From positions 1-64,000 of the forward strand of contig JAGPDF010000006.1 of assembly GCA_018057705.1 (NCBI GenBank): a stretch of 64,000 nt of DNA, given 5' to 3'. Origin of the DNA: Thermoanaerobaculia bacterium (lineage in GTDB: Bacteria; Acidobacteriota; Thermoanaerobaculia; Multivoradales; JAGPDF01). The position numbers and the translations under genes were made by a program. Positions 43,241 to 52,483 of the stretch are shown piece after piece (within the stretch, counting starts at the first letter, position 1; each line of letters begins with the position of its first letter). Under the pieces are notes generated by a model. It did no database searches. It worked only from the letters and a program-made list of their open reading frames with translations, and was not told the origin of the DNA.

Positions 43241-44392
43241 ATGAATCCACGCTACCCGTCGATCCCGTTCGCAGGTTCCGTCGCGCCGCAGCACTCTCTC
43301 GCCCTTGGGCTCGCCGTGCCGATCGCCCTGGCACTGACGCTCGCCGCCTGCGGCAAGCCCCACGAAGCAGCGAAGCCTGCGGAGCCGGCCCCGGTCGCCG
43401 CCCGGCTGGCCGTCGCCGAACGCGCCGCCTCCGAGGCGCGCACCGCCTTCGCAGGCACCGTCGCCGCGCAGCAATCGAGCGCCGTCTCGTCGCGCGTCAT
43501 GGCGATGGTGACCGCCGTTCACGTCGACCTCGGCGATACCGTCGCGGCCGGCCAGGCCTTGCTGTCGATCGATCCGACCGCCGCGCAGGGGCAGGTCTCC
43601 CAGGCCCAGGGCGGCCTCGCCCAGGCTGAGGCCGCGCTGACGCTCGCCAAGCGGAATCTGGAGCGCTTCGAGGCGCTCGCCGCTTCGAACTCGGCCTCGG
43701 AGCTCGAGCTCGACATGGCCCGCATGCAGTATGAGCAGGCCGCCGGAGCGGTGAAGCAGGCCCGGGGCGCGGTCGATTCCGCGAGCTCCGTGGCGCGCGA
43801 ATCGCGCGTCGTGGCGCCGTTCGCCGGCCGCGTCGCCGCGCGGCTGGCCGAGGTCGGCGACCTCGCGGCGCCGGGCCGGCCGCTGGTGATGATCGAGTCC
43901 ACCGTCGGACGCCGCCTCGTCGTCGCCGTGCCCGAAACCGTCGCGCGGACGGCCGGGCTCGCCGCCGGCATGACCGTGGCCGTGACGATCGATGCGCGCC
44001 CGGATCTGGGAGAGCTCGCGGGACGCCTGGCCGAAGTCAGCCCGGGCCCCGATCCGGTCTCCCACAGCTACACCGTCAAGATCGACCTGCCGGCGCTCGA
44101 CCTGCCGGCCGGAGCCGCCGGGAGCGCCTTCTTCGCCACCGGGCAGCGCGACACCGTGCGCATCCCCAGCGCGGCGCTCATCGAGAGCGGCGGTCTCGAC
44201 CTGGTCGTGGTGCGCGACGAGGCCGGGCGGGCCCAGTCGCGGGTGGTGACCGTCGGAGCCCGGACCGGACCCAGCGTCGAGATCCTCTCGGGCCTGGCGG
44301 GCGGAGAGTCGGTCGCTATCGGACTCGGCGTCGCCCCGCCGTCGGGCGCCCGCATCGATCCGTTCGCTCCGATCGCCGAGGCGCAGCCGTGA
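43241..44392 (+). CDS. RND periplasmic adaptor lipoprotein
   Basis: 383-residue membrane fusion protein. The signal peptide ends in the perfect lipobox LAAC (about residue 37). A lipoyl domain (SSRVMAMVTAVHVDLGDTVAAGQALLSID), a short coiled-coil hairpin, the second lipoyl half (ARESRVVAPFAGRV) and beta-barrel and membrane-proximal segments follow. The ATG at 43241, 14 bases after the tolC stop, is chosen because upstream frame is inside tolC. Its stop overlaps the pump GTG start (GTGA). Confidence 0.94.
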   Translation: MNPRYPSIPFAGSVAPQHSLALGLAVPIALALTLAACGKPHEAAKPAEPAPVAARLAVAERAASEARTAFAGTVAAQQSSAVSSRVMAMVTAVHVDLGDTVAAGQALLSIDPTAAQGQVSQAQGGLAQAEAALTLAKRNLERFEALAASNSASELELDMARMQYEQAAGAVKQARGAVDSASSVARESRVVAPFAGRVAARLAEVGDLAAPGRPLVMIESTVGRRLVVAVPETVARTAGLAAGMTVAVTIDARPDLGELAGRLAEVSPGPDPVSHSYTVKIDLPALDLPAGAAGSAFFATGQRDTVRIPSAALIESGGLDLVVVRDEAGRAQSRVVTVGARTGPSVEILSGLAGGESVAIGLGVAPPSGARIDPFAPIAEAQP

Positions 44393-47300
44393 ACGGCACC
44401 CAATCGCAGGCCGGGCCGGGTTTCGCCGGCCGCGTCGCCGCCGCCTTTCTCGACTCGAAGCTGACGCCGCTCCTGGTCATCGCCTCACTGCTCCTGGGGG
44501 GCTTCGCGGTCCTGGTGACGCCGCGCGAAGAGGAGCCGCAGATCAAAGTGCCGATGGTCGACGTCTTCCTCCAGCTTCCCGGAGCGAGCGCCGATGAGGT
44601 CGAGCGCCGCCTGGTCTCGCCGCTCGAGAAGGCGCTGTTCGAGATTCCGGGTGTCGAGTTCGTCTATTCGACCTCGCAACCGTCGGGCGGCATGCTCATC
44701 GTGCGCTACAAGGTCGGCACCGACCCCGATCGCGCGGCGCTCGCCGTCCACACGAAGCTCGCCGAGCAGGCGGGAGGCCTCCCGCCGGGAGCCGCTCCCC
44801 CGCTGGTCGTGCCGCGCGGTATCGACGACGTTCCGGTCGTCGGCTACACGCTCTGGTCCACCACGGCCTCGCCGCTCGAGCTGCGCCAGGTCGCCCAGGA
44901 GCTGCGCTCCGAGCTGGTCCGCCATCCGCAGGTGGCCCAGGTCACGGTGCTCGGCGGCGTCCGCCGGGCGGTCACCGTGCGCTTCGATCGCGAGCGCCTC
45001 GCCGCGCATCAGGTTTCGATCCTGCAAGTCCATCAGGCGCTCGCCGGGCTCGACTGGAAGCTCCCGGCCGGATCGTTCTCCGCCGGCAACGTCGAGACCG
45101 AGGTCGAAGTCGGGGCCCTCTTCCACAGCGCCGACGAAGTCGGTGCTGCAGTCGTTGCGGTCTACGACGGCCGGCCGGTCTACCTGCGCGACGTCGCGGC
45201 GGTCACGGACGGCGCCGACGAGCCGGCGCAGTACGTCTGGATGACCGGCGGGGCGGCCGGCGCCACGAAGGGCCTGCCGGCCGGGCTCGATACGCCCGCG
45301 GTGACCCTGGCGGTCGCCAAGAAGCCCGGCACCAACGCGGTGGACCTGGTCACCGAGCTCGACGCCCTCATGGCGCGCCTGCGGGGGCCGGTCCTCCCCG
45401 GCAACATCGAGGTCACCAAGACGCGGGACTACGGTGCCACGGCCGACGAGAAGTCGAGCGAGCTCATGAAGCACCTCGGTCTCGCCACGATCTCCGTCGT
45501 CCTCCTGATGGCGGTGGCTCTCGGCCGGCGCGAGGCGGTGGTCGTGGCGGTCGCGGTGCCGGTGACGCTCGCCCTGACGCTCGCCTCTTCCTACCTCTTC
45601 GGCTACACGCTCAACCGCGTCACCCTCTTCGCGCTGATCTTCGCGATCGGCATTCTGGTCGACGACGCCATCGTCGTCGTCGAGAACATCCATCGCCACT
45701 ATCAACTGGGCTGGACGAACCCGCGGCACGCGACCATTCACGCCACCGACGAAGTCGGCAATCCGACGATCCTCGCCACTTTCACGGTGATCGGAGCGCT
45801 GCTGCCGCTCGCCTTCGTCTCCGGGCTCATGGGCCCCTACATGCGGCCGATTCCGATCAACGCCTCCGCCGCGATGCTGTTCTCGCTGATCGTCGCCTTC
45901 GTGGTCTCCCCCTGGCTCACCTATCGCCTGTTCAAGAAGCACGCGACGGAGCTCGCCGAAAGGAAGCTCGCCCAGGCCGGCGAGCTGCCCGACACCCTCG
46001 CCCTCGAAACGGTGCAGGAAGACCGCCTCCATCGGCTCTACCAGCGCCTGTTCCAGCCGCTCCTCGCGAGCCGTCCGCGCCGCTTCGCCCTGCTCGGCGG
46101 CGTCGTGGTGCTGCTCGCCGCCTCGATGGCCCTCTTCCCGCTGCGCATCGCGGCGGTGAAGATGCTGCCGCACGACAACAAGAGCGAGCTCCAGGTGGTG
46201 GTCGACATGCCCGAGGGGACGACGCTCGAGCACACCGCGACGGTGGCACGCGAGCTCGCGCTCGCCCTGCGCGACCTGCCGGAGGTGACCGACATCGAGA
46301 CCTACGTCGGGACCTCGGCGCCGTTCAACTTCAACGGCCTGGTGCGGCACTACTTCCTGCGCGCAGGGCCCCTGGTCGCCGACCTGCAGGTGAATCTGCT
46401 GCCCAAGCACGACCGCGCGACCGCCAGCCATCCGTTCGCCAAGACCTTGCGCCCTCTCATCGCGCCGATCGCCGAGCGCCACGGCGCCAACGTCAAGGTC
46501 ACGGAAGTACCGCCGGGACCGCCGGTGCTCTCGACCCTGGTGGCCGAGATCTATGCGCCGACCGCGGAAGAGCGCCTCGACCTCGCCGGGCAGGTGAAAG
46601 CGATTTTCGAGAGCACCGCGGGCGTCGTCGACGTCGACTGGTTCGTCGAAGGCCCCGGCCCGCGGCTCGATTTCGAGGTCGACCGCGAAAAGGCGTCGCG
46701 CGCCGGCGTCTCGCCGGAGGCGATCGCCCGGACGCTTCGGGTCGCTCTCGCCGGCGCCGACGCGGCGCACCTCGCCGACCCGCGCTCGCGCGAGCCCGTG
46801 CCGGTCGTGCTGCGCCTCGAACCCGCCCAGCGCTCCGGCGCGAACGAGCTGCTGGCGGTGAAGGTCCACGGAGCCGGCGGCGCGCTGGTGCCCCTCTCCG
46901 AGCTCGTGCGCCCGGTCACCACGACGCGCAGCCCGTTCATCTACCACAAGAACCTGCGCCCGGTGACCTACGTCGTCGGCGACGTGGCGGGGGCTTCGGA
47001 GTCGCCGGTCTACGCGCTGCTCGACATGAAGGAGAAGATCGCCGCCGTGCGCGACGCCTCCGGCAGGCCGATGGAGGTGCTCTTCGCCGGGCGCCCGGCC
47101 GACAGCACGCGCTCGACCCTGATCTGGGACGGCGAGTGGCAGGTGACCCACGACGTCTTCCTCGACATGGGGATCGCCTTCGCCGTCGTGATGATCCTCA
47201 TCTACCTGCTGGTGGTGGGCTGGTTCGGCTCGTTCGTCACGCCGCTCATCATCATGGCGCCGATCCCTCTGACCCTCATCGGCATCATTCCGGCGCACGC

Positions 47301-47679
47301 CCTGGGAGGGGTCTTCTTCACCGCCACCTCGATGATCGGCGCGATCGCGCTCGCCGGCATCATCGTGCGCAACTCGATCCTGCTGGTGGACTTCATCAAC
47401 CTCGAGCTCAAGACCGGCCGCTCACTCGAGAGCGCGGTCATCCAGGCTGCCGCGGTCCGCTTCCGGCCGATCGCCCTCACCGCGGCCGCGCTGGTCGTGG
47501 GCGGCATCGTGATCCTGCTCGACCCGATCTTCCAGGGGCTCGCGGTCGCCCTCATCTCCGGCGTCGTCGTCTCGACCGCGCTCACCCTGGTGCTGGTGCC
47601 GCTGCTCTACTGGATGTACGTCGACACCGTGGGTGTCGGCGCCGTCGTCGATCTACCCTCCACGGAGACCCACTCATGA
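44389..47679 (+). CDS. RND efflux permease, second system
   Basis: 1096-residue RND pump of the subgroup whose first periplasmic segment begins TPREEEPQIKVPMVDV. Twelve membrane helices and two large periplasmic loops in the standard order. The Asp pair of the proton relay is present (GILVDDAIVVVEN), but the residue equivalent to AcrB Lys940 is Arg (GIIVRNSILLVDF), so proton coupling differs from the first pump. The GTG start overlaps the adaptor stop, and the TGA overlaps the next gene start. Linked DUF2892 and ArsR genes suggest a metal, metalloid or sulfur stress role rather than general drug efflux. Confidence 0.95.
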   Translation: MNGTQSQAGPGFAGRVAAAFLDSKLTPLLVIASLLLGGFAVLVTPREEEPQIKVPMVDVFLQLPGASADEVERRLVSPLEKALFEIPGVEFVYSTSQPSGGMLIVRYKVGTDPDRAALAVHTKLAEQAGGLPPGAAPPLVVPRGIDDVPVVGYTLWSTTASPLELRQVAQELRSELVRHPQVAQVTVLGGVRRAVTVRFDRERLAAHQVSILQVHQALAGLDWKLPAGSFSAGNVETEVEVGALFHSADEVGAAVVAVYDGRPVYLRDVAAVTDGADEPAQYVWMTGGAAGATKGLPAGLDTPAVTLAVAKKPGTNAVDLVTELDALMARLRGPVLPGNIEVTKTRDYGATADEKSSELMKHLGLATISVVLLMAVALGRREAVVVAVAVPVTLALTLASSYLFGYTLNRVTLFALIFAIGILVDDAIVVVENIHRHYQLGWTNPRHATIHATDEVGNPTILATFTVIGALLPLAFVSGLMGPYMRPIPINASAAMLFSLIVAFVVSPWLTYRLFKKHATELAERKLAQAGELPDTLALETVQEDRLHRLYQRLFQPLLASRPRRFALLGGVVVLLAASMALFPLRIAAVKMLPHDNKSELQVVVDMPEGTTLEHTATVARELALALRDLPEVTDIETYVGTSAPFNFNGLVRHYFLRAGPLVADLQVNLLPKHDRATASHPFAKTLRPLIAPIAERHGANVKVTEVPPGPPVLSTLVAEIYAPTAEERLDLAGQVKAIFESTAGVVDVDWFVEGPGPRLDFEVDREKASRAGVSPEAIARTLRVALAGADAAHLADPRSREPVPVVLRLEPAQRSGANELLAVKVHGAGGALVPLSELVRPVTTTRSPFIYHKNLRPVTYVVGDVAGASESPVYALLDMKEKIAAVRDASGRPMEVLFAGRPADSTRSTLIWDGEWQVTHDVFLDMGIAFAVVMILIYLLVVGWFGSFVTPLIIMAPIPLTLIGIIPAHALGGVFFTATSMIGAIALAGIIVRNSILLVDFINLELKTGRSLESAVIQAAAVRFRPIALTAAALVVGGIVILLDPIFQGLAVALISGVVVSTALTLVLVPLLYWMYVDTVGVGAVVDLPSTETHS

Positions 47680-47867
47680 ACGTCAACGAAGCGCTGCGCC
47701 TGATCGCCGGATTCTTCATCCTCCTCTCGGTCGCCCTCGGCTGGTTCGTCCACCCGAACTTCTACCTGTTCACCGCCTTCGTCGGTCTGAACCTCCTGCA
47801 GTCGGCCTTCACGAGGTGGTGCCCGATGATGGCCATCCTGCGCAAGGCGGGCGTGAAGGAGTCGTGA
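47676..47867 (+). CDS. DUF2892 (YgaP-type) small inner-membrane protein
   Basis: 63 residues, two transmembrane helices (LIAGFFILLSVALGWF and FYLFTAFVGLNLLQSAF) followed by the conserved cysteine phrase FTRWCPMMAILRKAGV typical of DUF2892, the membrane domain attached to rhodanese in E. coli YgaP. The rhodanese part is absent here. The ATG overlaps the pump stop. Function unproven; the link with an ArsR gene mirrors ygaV-ygaP. Confidence 0.88.
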   Translation: MNVNEALRLIAGFFILLSVALGWFVHPNFYLFTAFVGLNLLQSAFTRWCPMMAILRKAGVKES

Positions 47868-47895
47868 GGCTGCCCGGCGGCGCGCTGGAGAAGAG

Positions 47896-48252
47896 ATGAG
47901 ACCCGAGCCGACGGACGACTTCTACGAGCGCATCGCCGAACGCTTGAAGGCGCTCGCCGAACCGACGCGCCTGAAGATCCTGCACGCGCTCGAAGACCAG
48001 GAGCTCTGCGTCTCGGATATCCTGGCGGTGGTCGGCGGCAGCCAGGCGAACGTCTCGAAGCACCTTTCCAAGATGCGGGCGAGCGGCGTGCTGGCGTCCC
48101 GCCGCGAAGGAACCAGCATTTTCTACCGGGTCGTCGATCCGGCTGCCTTCACCATCTGCCGCACGGTCTGTGACGCCCTCGAGCAGCGCGCGGCATCCGA
48201 ACATCAACTGCTCCGAAGCGTCGCCCAGGCGGCGCGAAAGGCCACGCCATGA
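47896..48252 (+). CDS. ArsR-family transcriptional repressor
   Basis: 118-residue winged helix regulator: LKALAEPTRLKILHALEDQELCVSDIL, then the recognition helix GGSQANVSKHLSKMRASGVL, and wing SRREGTSIFYRV. Cys38 lies at the ArsR metal-site position (ELCVSD; classical ArsR has ELCVCD), and Cys88 and Cys92 sit in the C-terminal dimerization helix (ICRTVC). This set could sense thiophilic metals or oxidised sulfur. GGAG precedes the ATG. As fifth gene of the efflux operon it would repress its own promoter near 41807-41860. Confidence 0.93.
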   Translation: MRPEPTDDFYERIAERLKALAEPTRLKILHALEDQELCVSDILAVVGGSQANVSKHLSKMRASGVLASRREGTSIFYRVVDPAAFTICRTVCDALEQRAASEHQLLRSVAQAARKATP

Positions 48253-48338
48253 AAGATGTCCTGATCTTCGCCGGCTTCGTCCTCTTCTGGTGGGTGCTCC
48301 AGACCAAGATCCTGCCGCGCTTCGGGGTCCCCACCTGA
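48249..48338 (+). CDS. 29-residue membrane microprotein
   Basis: Encodes MKDVLIFAGFVLFWWVLQTK then ILPRFGVPT, a single membrane helix with an aromatic WW pair and a short basic tail. The ATG overlaps the ArsR stop as ATGA, so translation should be coupled. It looks like a real gene from its clean amphiphilic composition, coupling and position before a terminator. Possible helper of the pump or of the DUF2892 protein; no function known to me. Confidence 0.68.
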   Translation: MKDVLIFAGFVLFWWVLQTKILPRFGVPT

Positions 48339-48341
48339 GCG

Positions 48342-48373
48342 GTGCCCAACCCGGCCGTGCGCCGGGCAGGCAC
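48342..48373 (+). terminator. Hairpin ending the second efflux operon
   Basis: Two-part stem: outer GTGCC/GGCAC and inner CCCGGC/GCCGGG with a 5-base loop, interrupted by small bulges, four bases after the microprotein stop. There is no long U-run. A second imperfect stem (48437-48461, CTGAACGCG...CGCcGTTCAG) includes the stop codon of the convergent protease gene. Confidence 0.55.
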
Positions 48374-48457
48374 TGAACCGAAAAACTGCTCCACCCCGCC
48401 CGACGACGAGCCGCCGGCCCAACTCCCGCCCGCGAGCTGAACGCGGGTCAACGCCGT

Positions 48458-50788
48458 TCAGGGAATGGAGAGACTCCACCGCGACAGGTCCGCGGACTCG
48501 AAGCCGTCGCTCCACGGCAGGTCGGGCAAGAACGTGAAGGCCCCAGGCAGGCTGGCGACCTGGGCATCCGGGTTGGCGACCGCGACGGCGACGGCACCGG
48601 CAGCATGAACCGGTGTCATCGCGGAGATGGAGGTGGAGCTGACGAAGGTCACCGACGTCGCCGGGAGGCCTCCGAACTCGACCGTCGCGCCGTCGACGAA
48701 GTTCGTGCCGGTCAGAACGACCAGCGTACCTCCCCACTCGCTCCCGCTGGCCGGCAGAACCGACCCCAGCGAGGGCGCCAGGGCGGGCGTGATCGTGAAG
48801 TTCATGTTGGAGACGTCGAAGAAGATGTTGCCGACACAGGCGACGCGCACCCGCGCCTGCGTCGTCGCCAGGTTGGGGACGACGACCGTCTCGGAGCCGT
48901 CGTTCGCGGTCGCGGCCGCGAGGACGTTCGCGAGACTCTGCCCGCCGTCGATCGAGAGCTCGATCGCGACTTCGCCGCAGGCGATCGGCGCGGCGTCGGT
49001 TCCGGCGACGTTCCAGGTCACCGTCTGAACGCTGTTCCCGGCCCAGCTCAGGGCGGTATCGGGCTGGGTAACCCGGAACGGCCCCGCCGTCGCGTGGACC
49101 GTCACCATCGTCGAGTCCCAGTCGACGCCACCCCCGCCGGCGCGGTTGTCCCGCGCCGTCAGGCGGAAGGTCATCGTGCGATTGCGCGTCGACATCGACT
49201 CGCCGAGCGTTTCGACATTGGCCAGGATGTCGGAGAGACGCGGGAAGGTCCGGCTCGGTGCGGCGAGCGGCACGAACGAGCGGAAGATCGGCCGCACCGC
49301 GGCGGCGTCGGTATTGGGCGGTGAGGCGGTGCCGAGATCGAACTCCTCCCACATATAGGTCGGGGTGTCGCCATCGTCATCGGTCGCCCCACCGGTGAGG
49401 GTGAACGGCGTCTGTTTCGGAACGGTGAACGCCGCGCCGGCCTCGGCGACCGGTGGCGTGTTGCCGGTGGCCGAGCTCGCGGCACAGGAGTTCCCGGTCG
49501 CGCCGGTCGAAAAGGCGACGATCTGGTCGAAGCTCCGGCTGTGGAACGTGTCGTCGCTGTGCGGCTGCAGATCCTCGGCGCCGCAGATGCCGGCGTAGGC
49601 CATGATCGTCGATCCGCTGCCCGGCTCGTAGGCCGAGGAGGCGCTCCGGTTGCCGCCGCCACAGTTGCTGGTCGTGCCGTTGAAGGTGTGGGCGCCGCCG
49701 AACTGATGCCCCATCTCGTGGGCGACGTAGTCGACGTCGAAGCCGTCGCCGACCGGATTCGAGCTGCCGGTGACACCCCGCGCCTTGCTGGCGGTGCACG
49801 GCACCTGGAGAGCGGCGACACCCCCGCCGCCGGTCGAGAAGACGTGGCCGATATCGTAGTTGGCGCTGCCGATGACGGTGTTGAGGTTGGTCTGGTTCTC
49901 ACCCAGCATCGTCGAGCCGCTGTTGTTGGTGTAGGGGTCGGTGGTGCCGTTGGTGTAGACAATCAGATTGTTATTGGCGACCAGCACCATGCGGACCGCC
50001 ACCTCACGCTCGTAGATGGCGTTCACCCGGTTCATCGAGACCACCATGGCATTCAGCGCGCAGGCGACCGCCGCCGGGTTCGGCGCGCAGACCGCCGTCG
50101 AATACTCGCCGGTCGCCGCCAACGCCAGGCGATAGGTGCGCAGGGTACCGCCGGAGGCGACGACCGCTGATGGCGGGGCGGGGCGCTCGACTTCCAACGA
50201 GCTCGCCTGTCGACCCTCCTCCCGGACCTCACAAACGAAAGGGGCTCCTGGAGCGCGGCGCCCCTCGCTCTTGAAGAAGGAGAGGGCGACCTGCCCCTCC
50301 CCGCGACGATAGGGATCGATGTAGATCGTGCCCTCGGTCGCGAGCACCATGGCGTGGAACCCAAGGGGGGTGAAACTCAGGCGCCCGCCAGCCGTCGGGT
50401 CGTCCGCGCCCTGAACCGTGAAAGTCCGGAGCTCTGGATAGCGCGCCGCGAGCTCCGGTTCGAGGACCGGGGACTCCTCCACCCGAAAGAGCCGGTCGCT
50501 GCCGTCCGGGTAGGGCAGGGCGACGAGGAGCGGCGCGGTGAGCGCCGCGGACGACCCCTCCGCCGGCGCGAGTGCCAGGAGGTCTTCGAGCTCGCCCAGG
50601 TCGACCGCGAGCGCACGGAAGCTCCGCGGCAGGGGGGCCTCCGCGACTCCGCGCGGTGCGAGAGCGGCGAACGACGCCGGGGAGAGATCGCGAAAGGGGC
50701 CTTGCGCGGCGGCCAGGCCGGGCAGGCTGGTCACGAAGGGAAGGACGAGAGCGAGGGTGGGGAGAAGCCGAGTGACGGCAGCGCGCAT
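48458..50788 (-). CDS. Secreted reprolysin-like zinc metalloprotease with IPT/TIG domain
   Basis: 776 residues. Sec signal (LLPTLALVLPFVTSLPGLAAAQ), an N-terminal propeptide-like domain, then an M12/reprolysin-type metzincin domain with zinc site HEMGHQFGGAH (about residue 355-365) and Met-turn STIMAYAGICG. A PKD/Ig-like region beginning NTPPVAEAGAAF follows, then an Ig-like segment and a C-terminal IPT/TIG domain (PASGSEWGGTLVVLTGTNF). It ends with SDGFESADLSRWSLS, a tail common in secreted proteins of these bacteria. The ATG at 50788 is preferred; a GTG at 50800 adds four residues. Confidence 0.9.
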   Translation of the reverse strand: MRAAVTRLLPTLALVLPFVTSLPGLAAAQGPFRDLSPASFAALAPRGVAEAPLPRSFRALAVDLGELEDLLALAPAEGSSAALTAPLLVALPYPDGSDRLFRVEESPVLEPELAARYPELRTFTVQGADDPTAGGRLSFTPLGFHAMVLATEGTIYIDPYRRGEGQVALSFFKSEGRRAPGAPFVCEVREEGRQASSLEVERPAPPSAVVASGGTLRTYRLALAATGEYSTAVCAPNPAAVACALNAMVVSMNRVNAIYEREVAVRMVLVANNNLIVYTNGTTDPYTNNSGSTMLGENQTNLNTVIGSANYDIGHVFSTGGGGVAALQVPCTASKARGVTGSSNPVGDGFDVDYVAHEMGHQFGGAHTFNGTTSNCGGGNRSASSAYEPGSGSTIMAYAGICGAEDLQPHSDDTFHSRSFDQIVAFSTGATGNSCAASSATGNTPPVAEAGAAFTVPKQTPFTLTGGATDDDGDTPTYMWEEFDLGTASPPNTDAAAVRPIFRSFVPLAAPSRTFPRLSDILANVETLGESMSTRNRTMTFRLTARDNRAGGGGVDWDSTMVTVHATAGPFRVTQPDTALSWAGNSVQTVTWNVAGTDAAPIACGEVAIELSIDGGQSLANVLAAATANDGSETVVVPNLATTQARVRVACVGNIFFDVSNMNFTITPALAPSLGSVLPASGSEWGGTLVVLTGTNFVDGATVEFGGLPATSVTFVSSTSISAMTPVHAAGAVAVAVANPDAQVASLPGAFTFLPDLPWSDGFESADLSRWSLSIP

Positions 50789-51013
50789 CGGATGTCTCAC
50801 GTTCTCTGGATGCGCGCCGCCGAACGTCCACGCCGGCGCGGGCCCTCCAGAATCCCAGAGTATCAGGCACCAACCGTCGCCGCTTGCCCGGCCTCTCGAG
50901 TTCCCCTATCCTTGCTGCAGCCGTTTCACCGGCACTCGGCTGCTCCGCCCGCGCGGGGGCCGTTCCACCGCGCAGGTTCCGGGTCCGCATCCACGCCGGA
51001 CTGGAGAGTCCTC
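50789..51013. other. Divergent intergenic region of two secreted-protein genes
   Basis: 225 bases shared by the leftward protease and rightward secreted protein. It should hold both promoters, but I cannot point to convincing -35/-10 pairs. No small gene or RNA was recognised. Confidence 0.35.
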
Positions 51014-52378
51014 ATGCGCACCGAGTCCTTGCTCCCTGCAATCCTCGCGATCGCCCTGGCGGCACCCGCCGCCGCACAGACGGGCCTGCAGATGCAACCG
51101 GCGGGAGGAGAGACAGCGAACCCTGCGGCCCCCGGCCTGGAGCGCTTCGAGACCGAGGCCGCTGCCATCATCCAGTACGACGACGGCGAGCCCGACACCT
51201 ACAGCTCCGGCTCGAGCTCGTTCGGGCAGCTGGAGTTGATGATGCGCTTCGACGACATCGGCGGGACCGACGTCACGCTCGGGGGCGTGGACGTCTGCCT
51301 GCGTCAGACCGGCAGTGACCCGAAGATCCGCTTCGAGGTGATCGTGTGGACAGCGGACGGCCCTGGCGGTGCCCCCGGGCACGAGCTCGCGCGCTACGCC
51401 GCCGTGGCGGAGGGCGTCACGGCAACGCCGGGCTTCCACAGCACCAGCTTCAGCTACCCGCTCACCAGCCCCTCGACGGTCTATATCGGGGTGCGCTACA
51501 ACCCCGTCGTCGACCCCAGCTTCTCCTTCTGCGTGGACCTCGACGGCGCCACGGTGCACCCGGCCTTCTATCGCTACAACGAGGCCGGCGCGTGGGCGAG
51601 CCTGCCGGCCGTATTGCCTTCCTACAAGGCCCTCATGGTCCGCGCCTACATCTCCACTCCCGGCGTCTTCCTCGAGTCGCTTCTGCTGCCCTCGTTTCTG
51701 ATCGACACCCTCAGCCCTGGCGGCACGACCACGCTCTACGCCGTGCGCAATCTGTCCAACGCACCGGTGAACGCCGACGTCGAGTATTTCGACGTTCTCG
51801 GAACCAGCCTCCTCAGCGGCACGATCTCTCTCGACCCGGACGAAACCTACACCGCCAACCTCCGCGACGTCGCCGGTCTGCCGGCCGATCCCGATGGCTA
51901 CGCCCGCGGCTACGTCGAGATCTCGACCGCGGGGGATCCGCACCAGGTGCCGGTCCTCGCCGGGGACTTCTTCCAGGTGGATGTCGCCGACAACTTCGCC
52001 ACCGGCGACAAGCTGGTGCGGCGCTCGACCGACCTGTGCACCCGGAGCTCGATCCGCTTCCTCACCTTCCCCTTCTCCGGCAGCAGAACGCGCCTGGGAC
52101 TCTGGATCGCCAATCCACGCGGCGTGGGCGCCGCGGATCCGGCCTCATTCACCGTGCAGGCCTTCGACGAGGCCGGCAACCCCCACGGTCCTCTGATCGG
52201 AATCCTCACCGATCAGCACTCTCTCGAGCTCGAGGCCTCCGACTTCGCAGGCGGGCTCTCCTTCGGCTCCCTGCACTTCAACTTCACCAACAGCAGTGGC
52301 GGCGTGGCCTACTCCGAGGCGCAGGCTGGCGGCCGCTTCTCGGTGGGCATGACCGGCCAGTGCCACGAGGCCCCCTGA
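51014..52378 (+). CDS. Secreted protein of unknown function (454 aa)
   Basis: Not a family I can name. The ATG follows GGAGAG and gives a short signal peptide (LLPAILAIALAAPAAAQ). The mature part has an N-terminal beta-rich domain of about 200 residues (IIQYDDGEPDTYSSGSSSFG; FRYNEAGAW-like segment) and a second beta domain (TTTLYAVRNLSNAPVNADVEYF; LGLWIANPRG). Three or four scattered cysteines could form disulfides. It is divergent from the metalloprotease and may be coregulated with it. The overall look resembles extracellular carbohydrate- or surface-binding proteins, but no catalytic motif is visible. Confidence 0.8.
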   Translation: MRTESLLPAILAIALAAPAAAQTGLQMQPAGGETANPAAPGLERFETEAAAIIQYDDGEPDTYSSGSSSFGQLELMMRFDDIGGTDVTLGGVDVCLRQTGSDPKIRFEVIVWTADGPGGAPGHELARYAAVAEGVTATPGFHSTSFSYPLTSPSTVYIGVRYNPVVDPSFSFCVDLDGATVHPAFYRYNEAGAWASLPAVLPSYKALMVRAYISTPGVFLESLLLPSFLIDTLSPGGTTTLYAVRNLSNAPVNADVEYFDVLGTSLLSGTISLDPDETYTANLRDVAGLPADPDGYARGYVEISTAGDPHQVPVLAGDFFQVDVADNFATGDKLVRRSTDLCTRSSIRFLTFPFSGSRTRLGLWIANPRGVGAADPASFTVQAFDEAGNPHGPLIGILTDQHSLELEASDFAGGLSFGSLHFNFTNSSGGVAYSEAQAGGRFSVGMTGQCHEAP

Positions 52379-52424
52379 TCCGGTCCCGGCGCGCCGCGGC
52401 CTGGACCGGCGCGCCGACTCCATG

Positions 52425-52450
52425 CCCGCCGGTCTTCATGAGCCGGCGGG
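52425..52450. terminator. Bidirectional hairpin between convergent genes
   Basis: Perfect 8-bp stem CCCGCCGG / CCGGCGGG with a 10-base loop, midway between the secreted-protein stop and the rtcB stop. Just upstream the palindrome CGGCGCGCCG occurs twice (52387-52396, 52407-52416) and can form another stem. No U-run. Confidence 0.5.
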
Positions 52451-52483
52451 AGACGACCGCCCGCGCGCAGCGAAACCCGGGCG

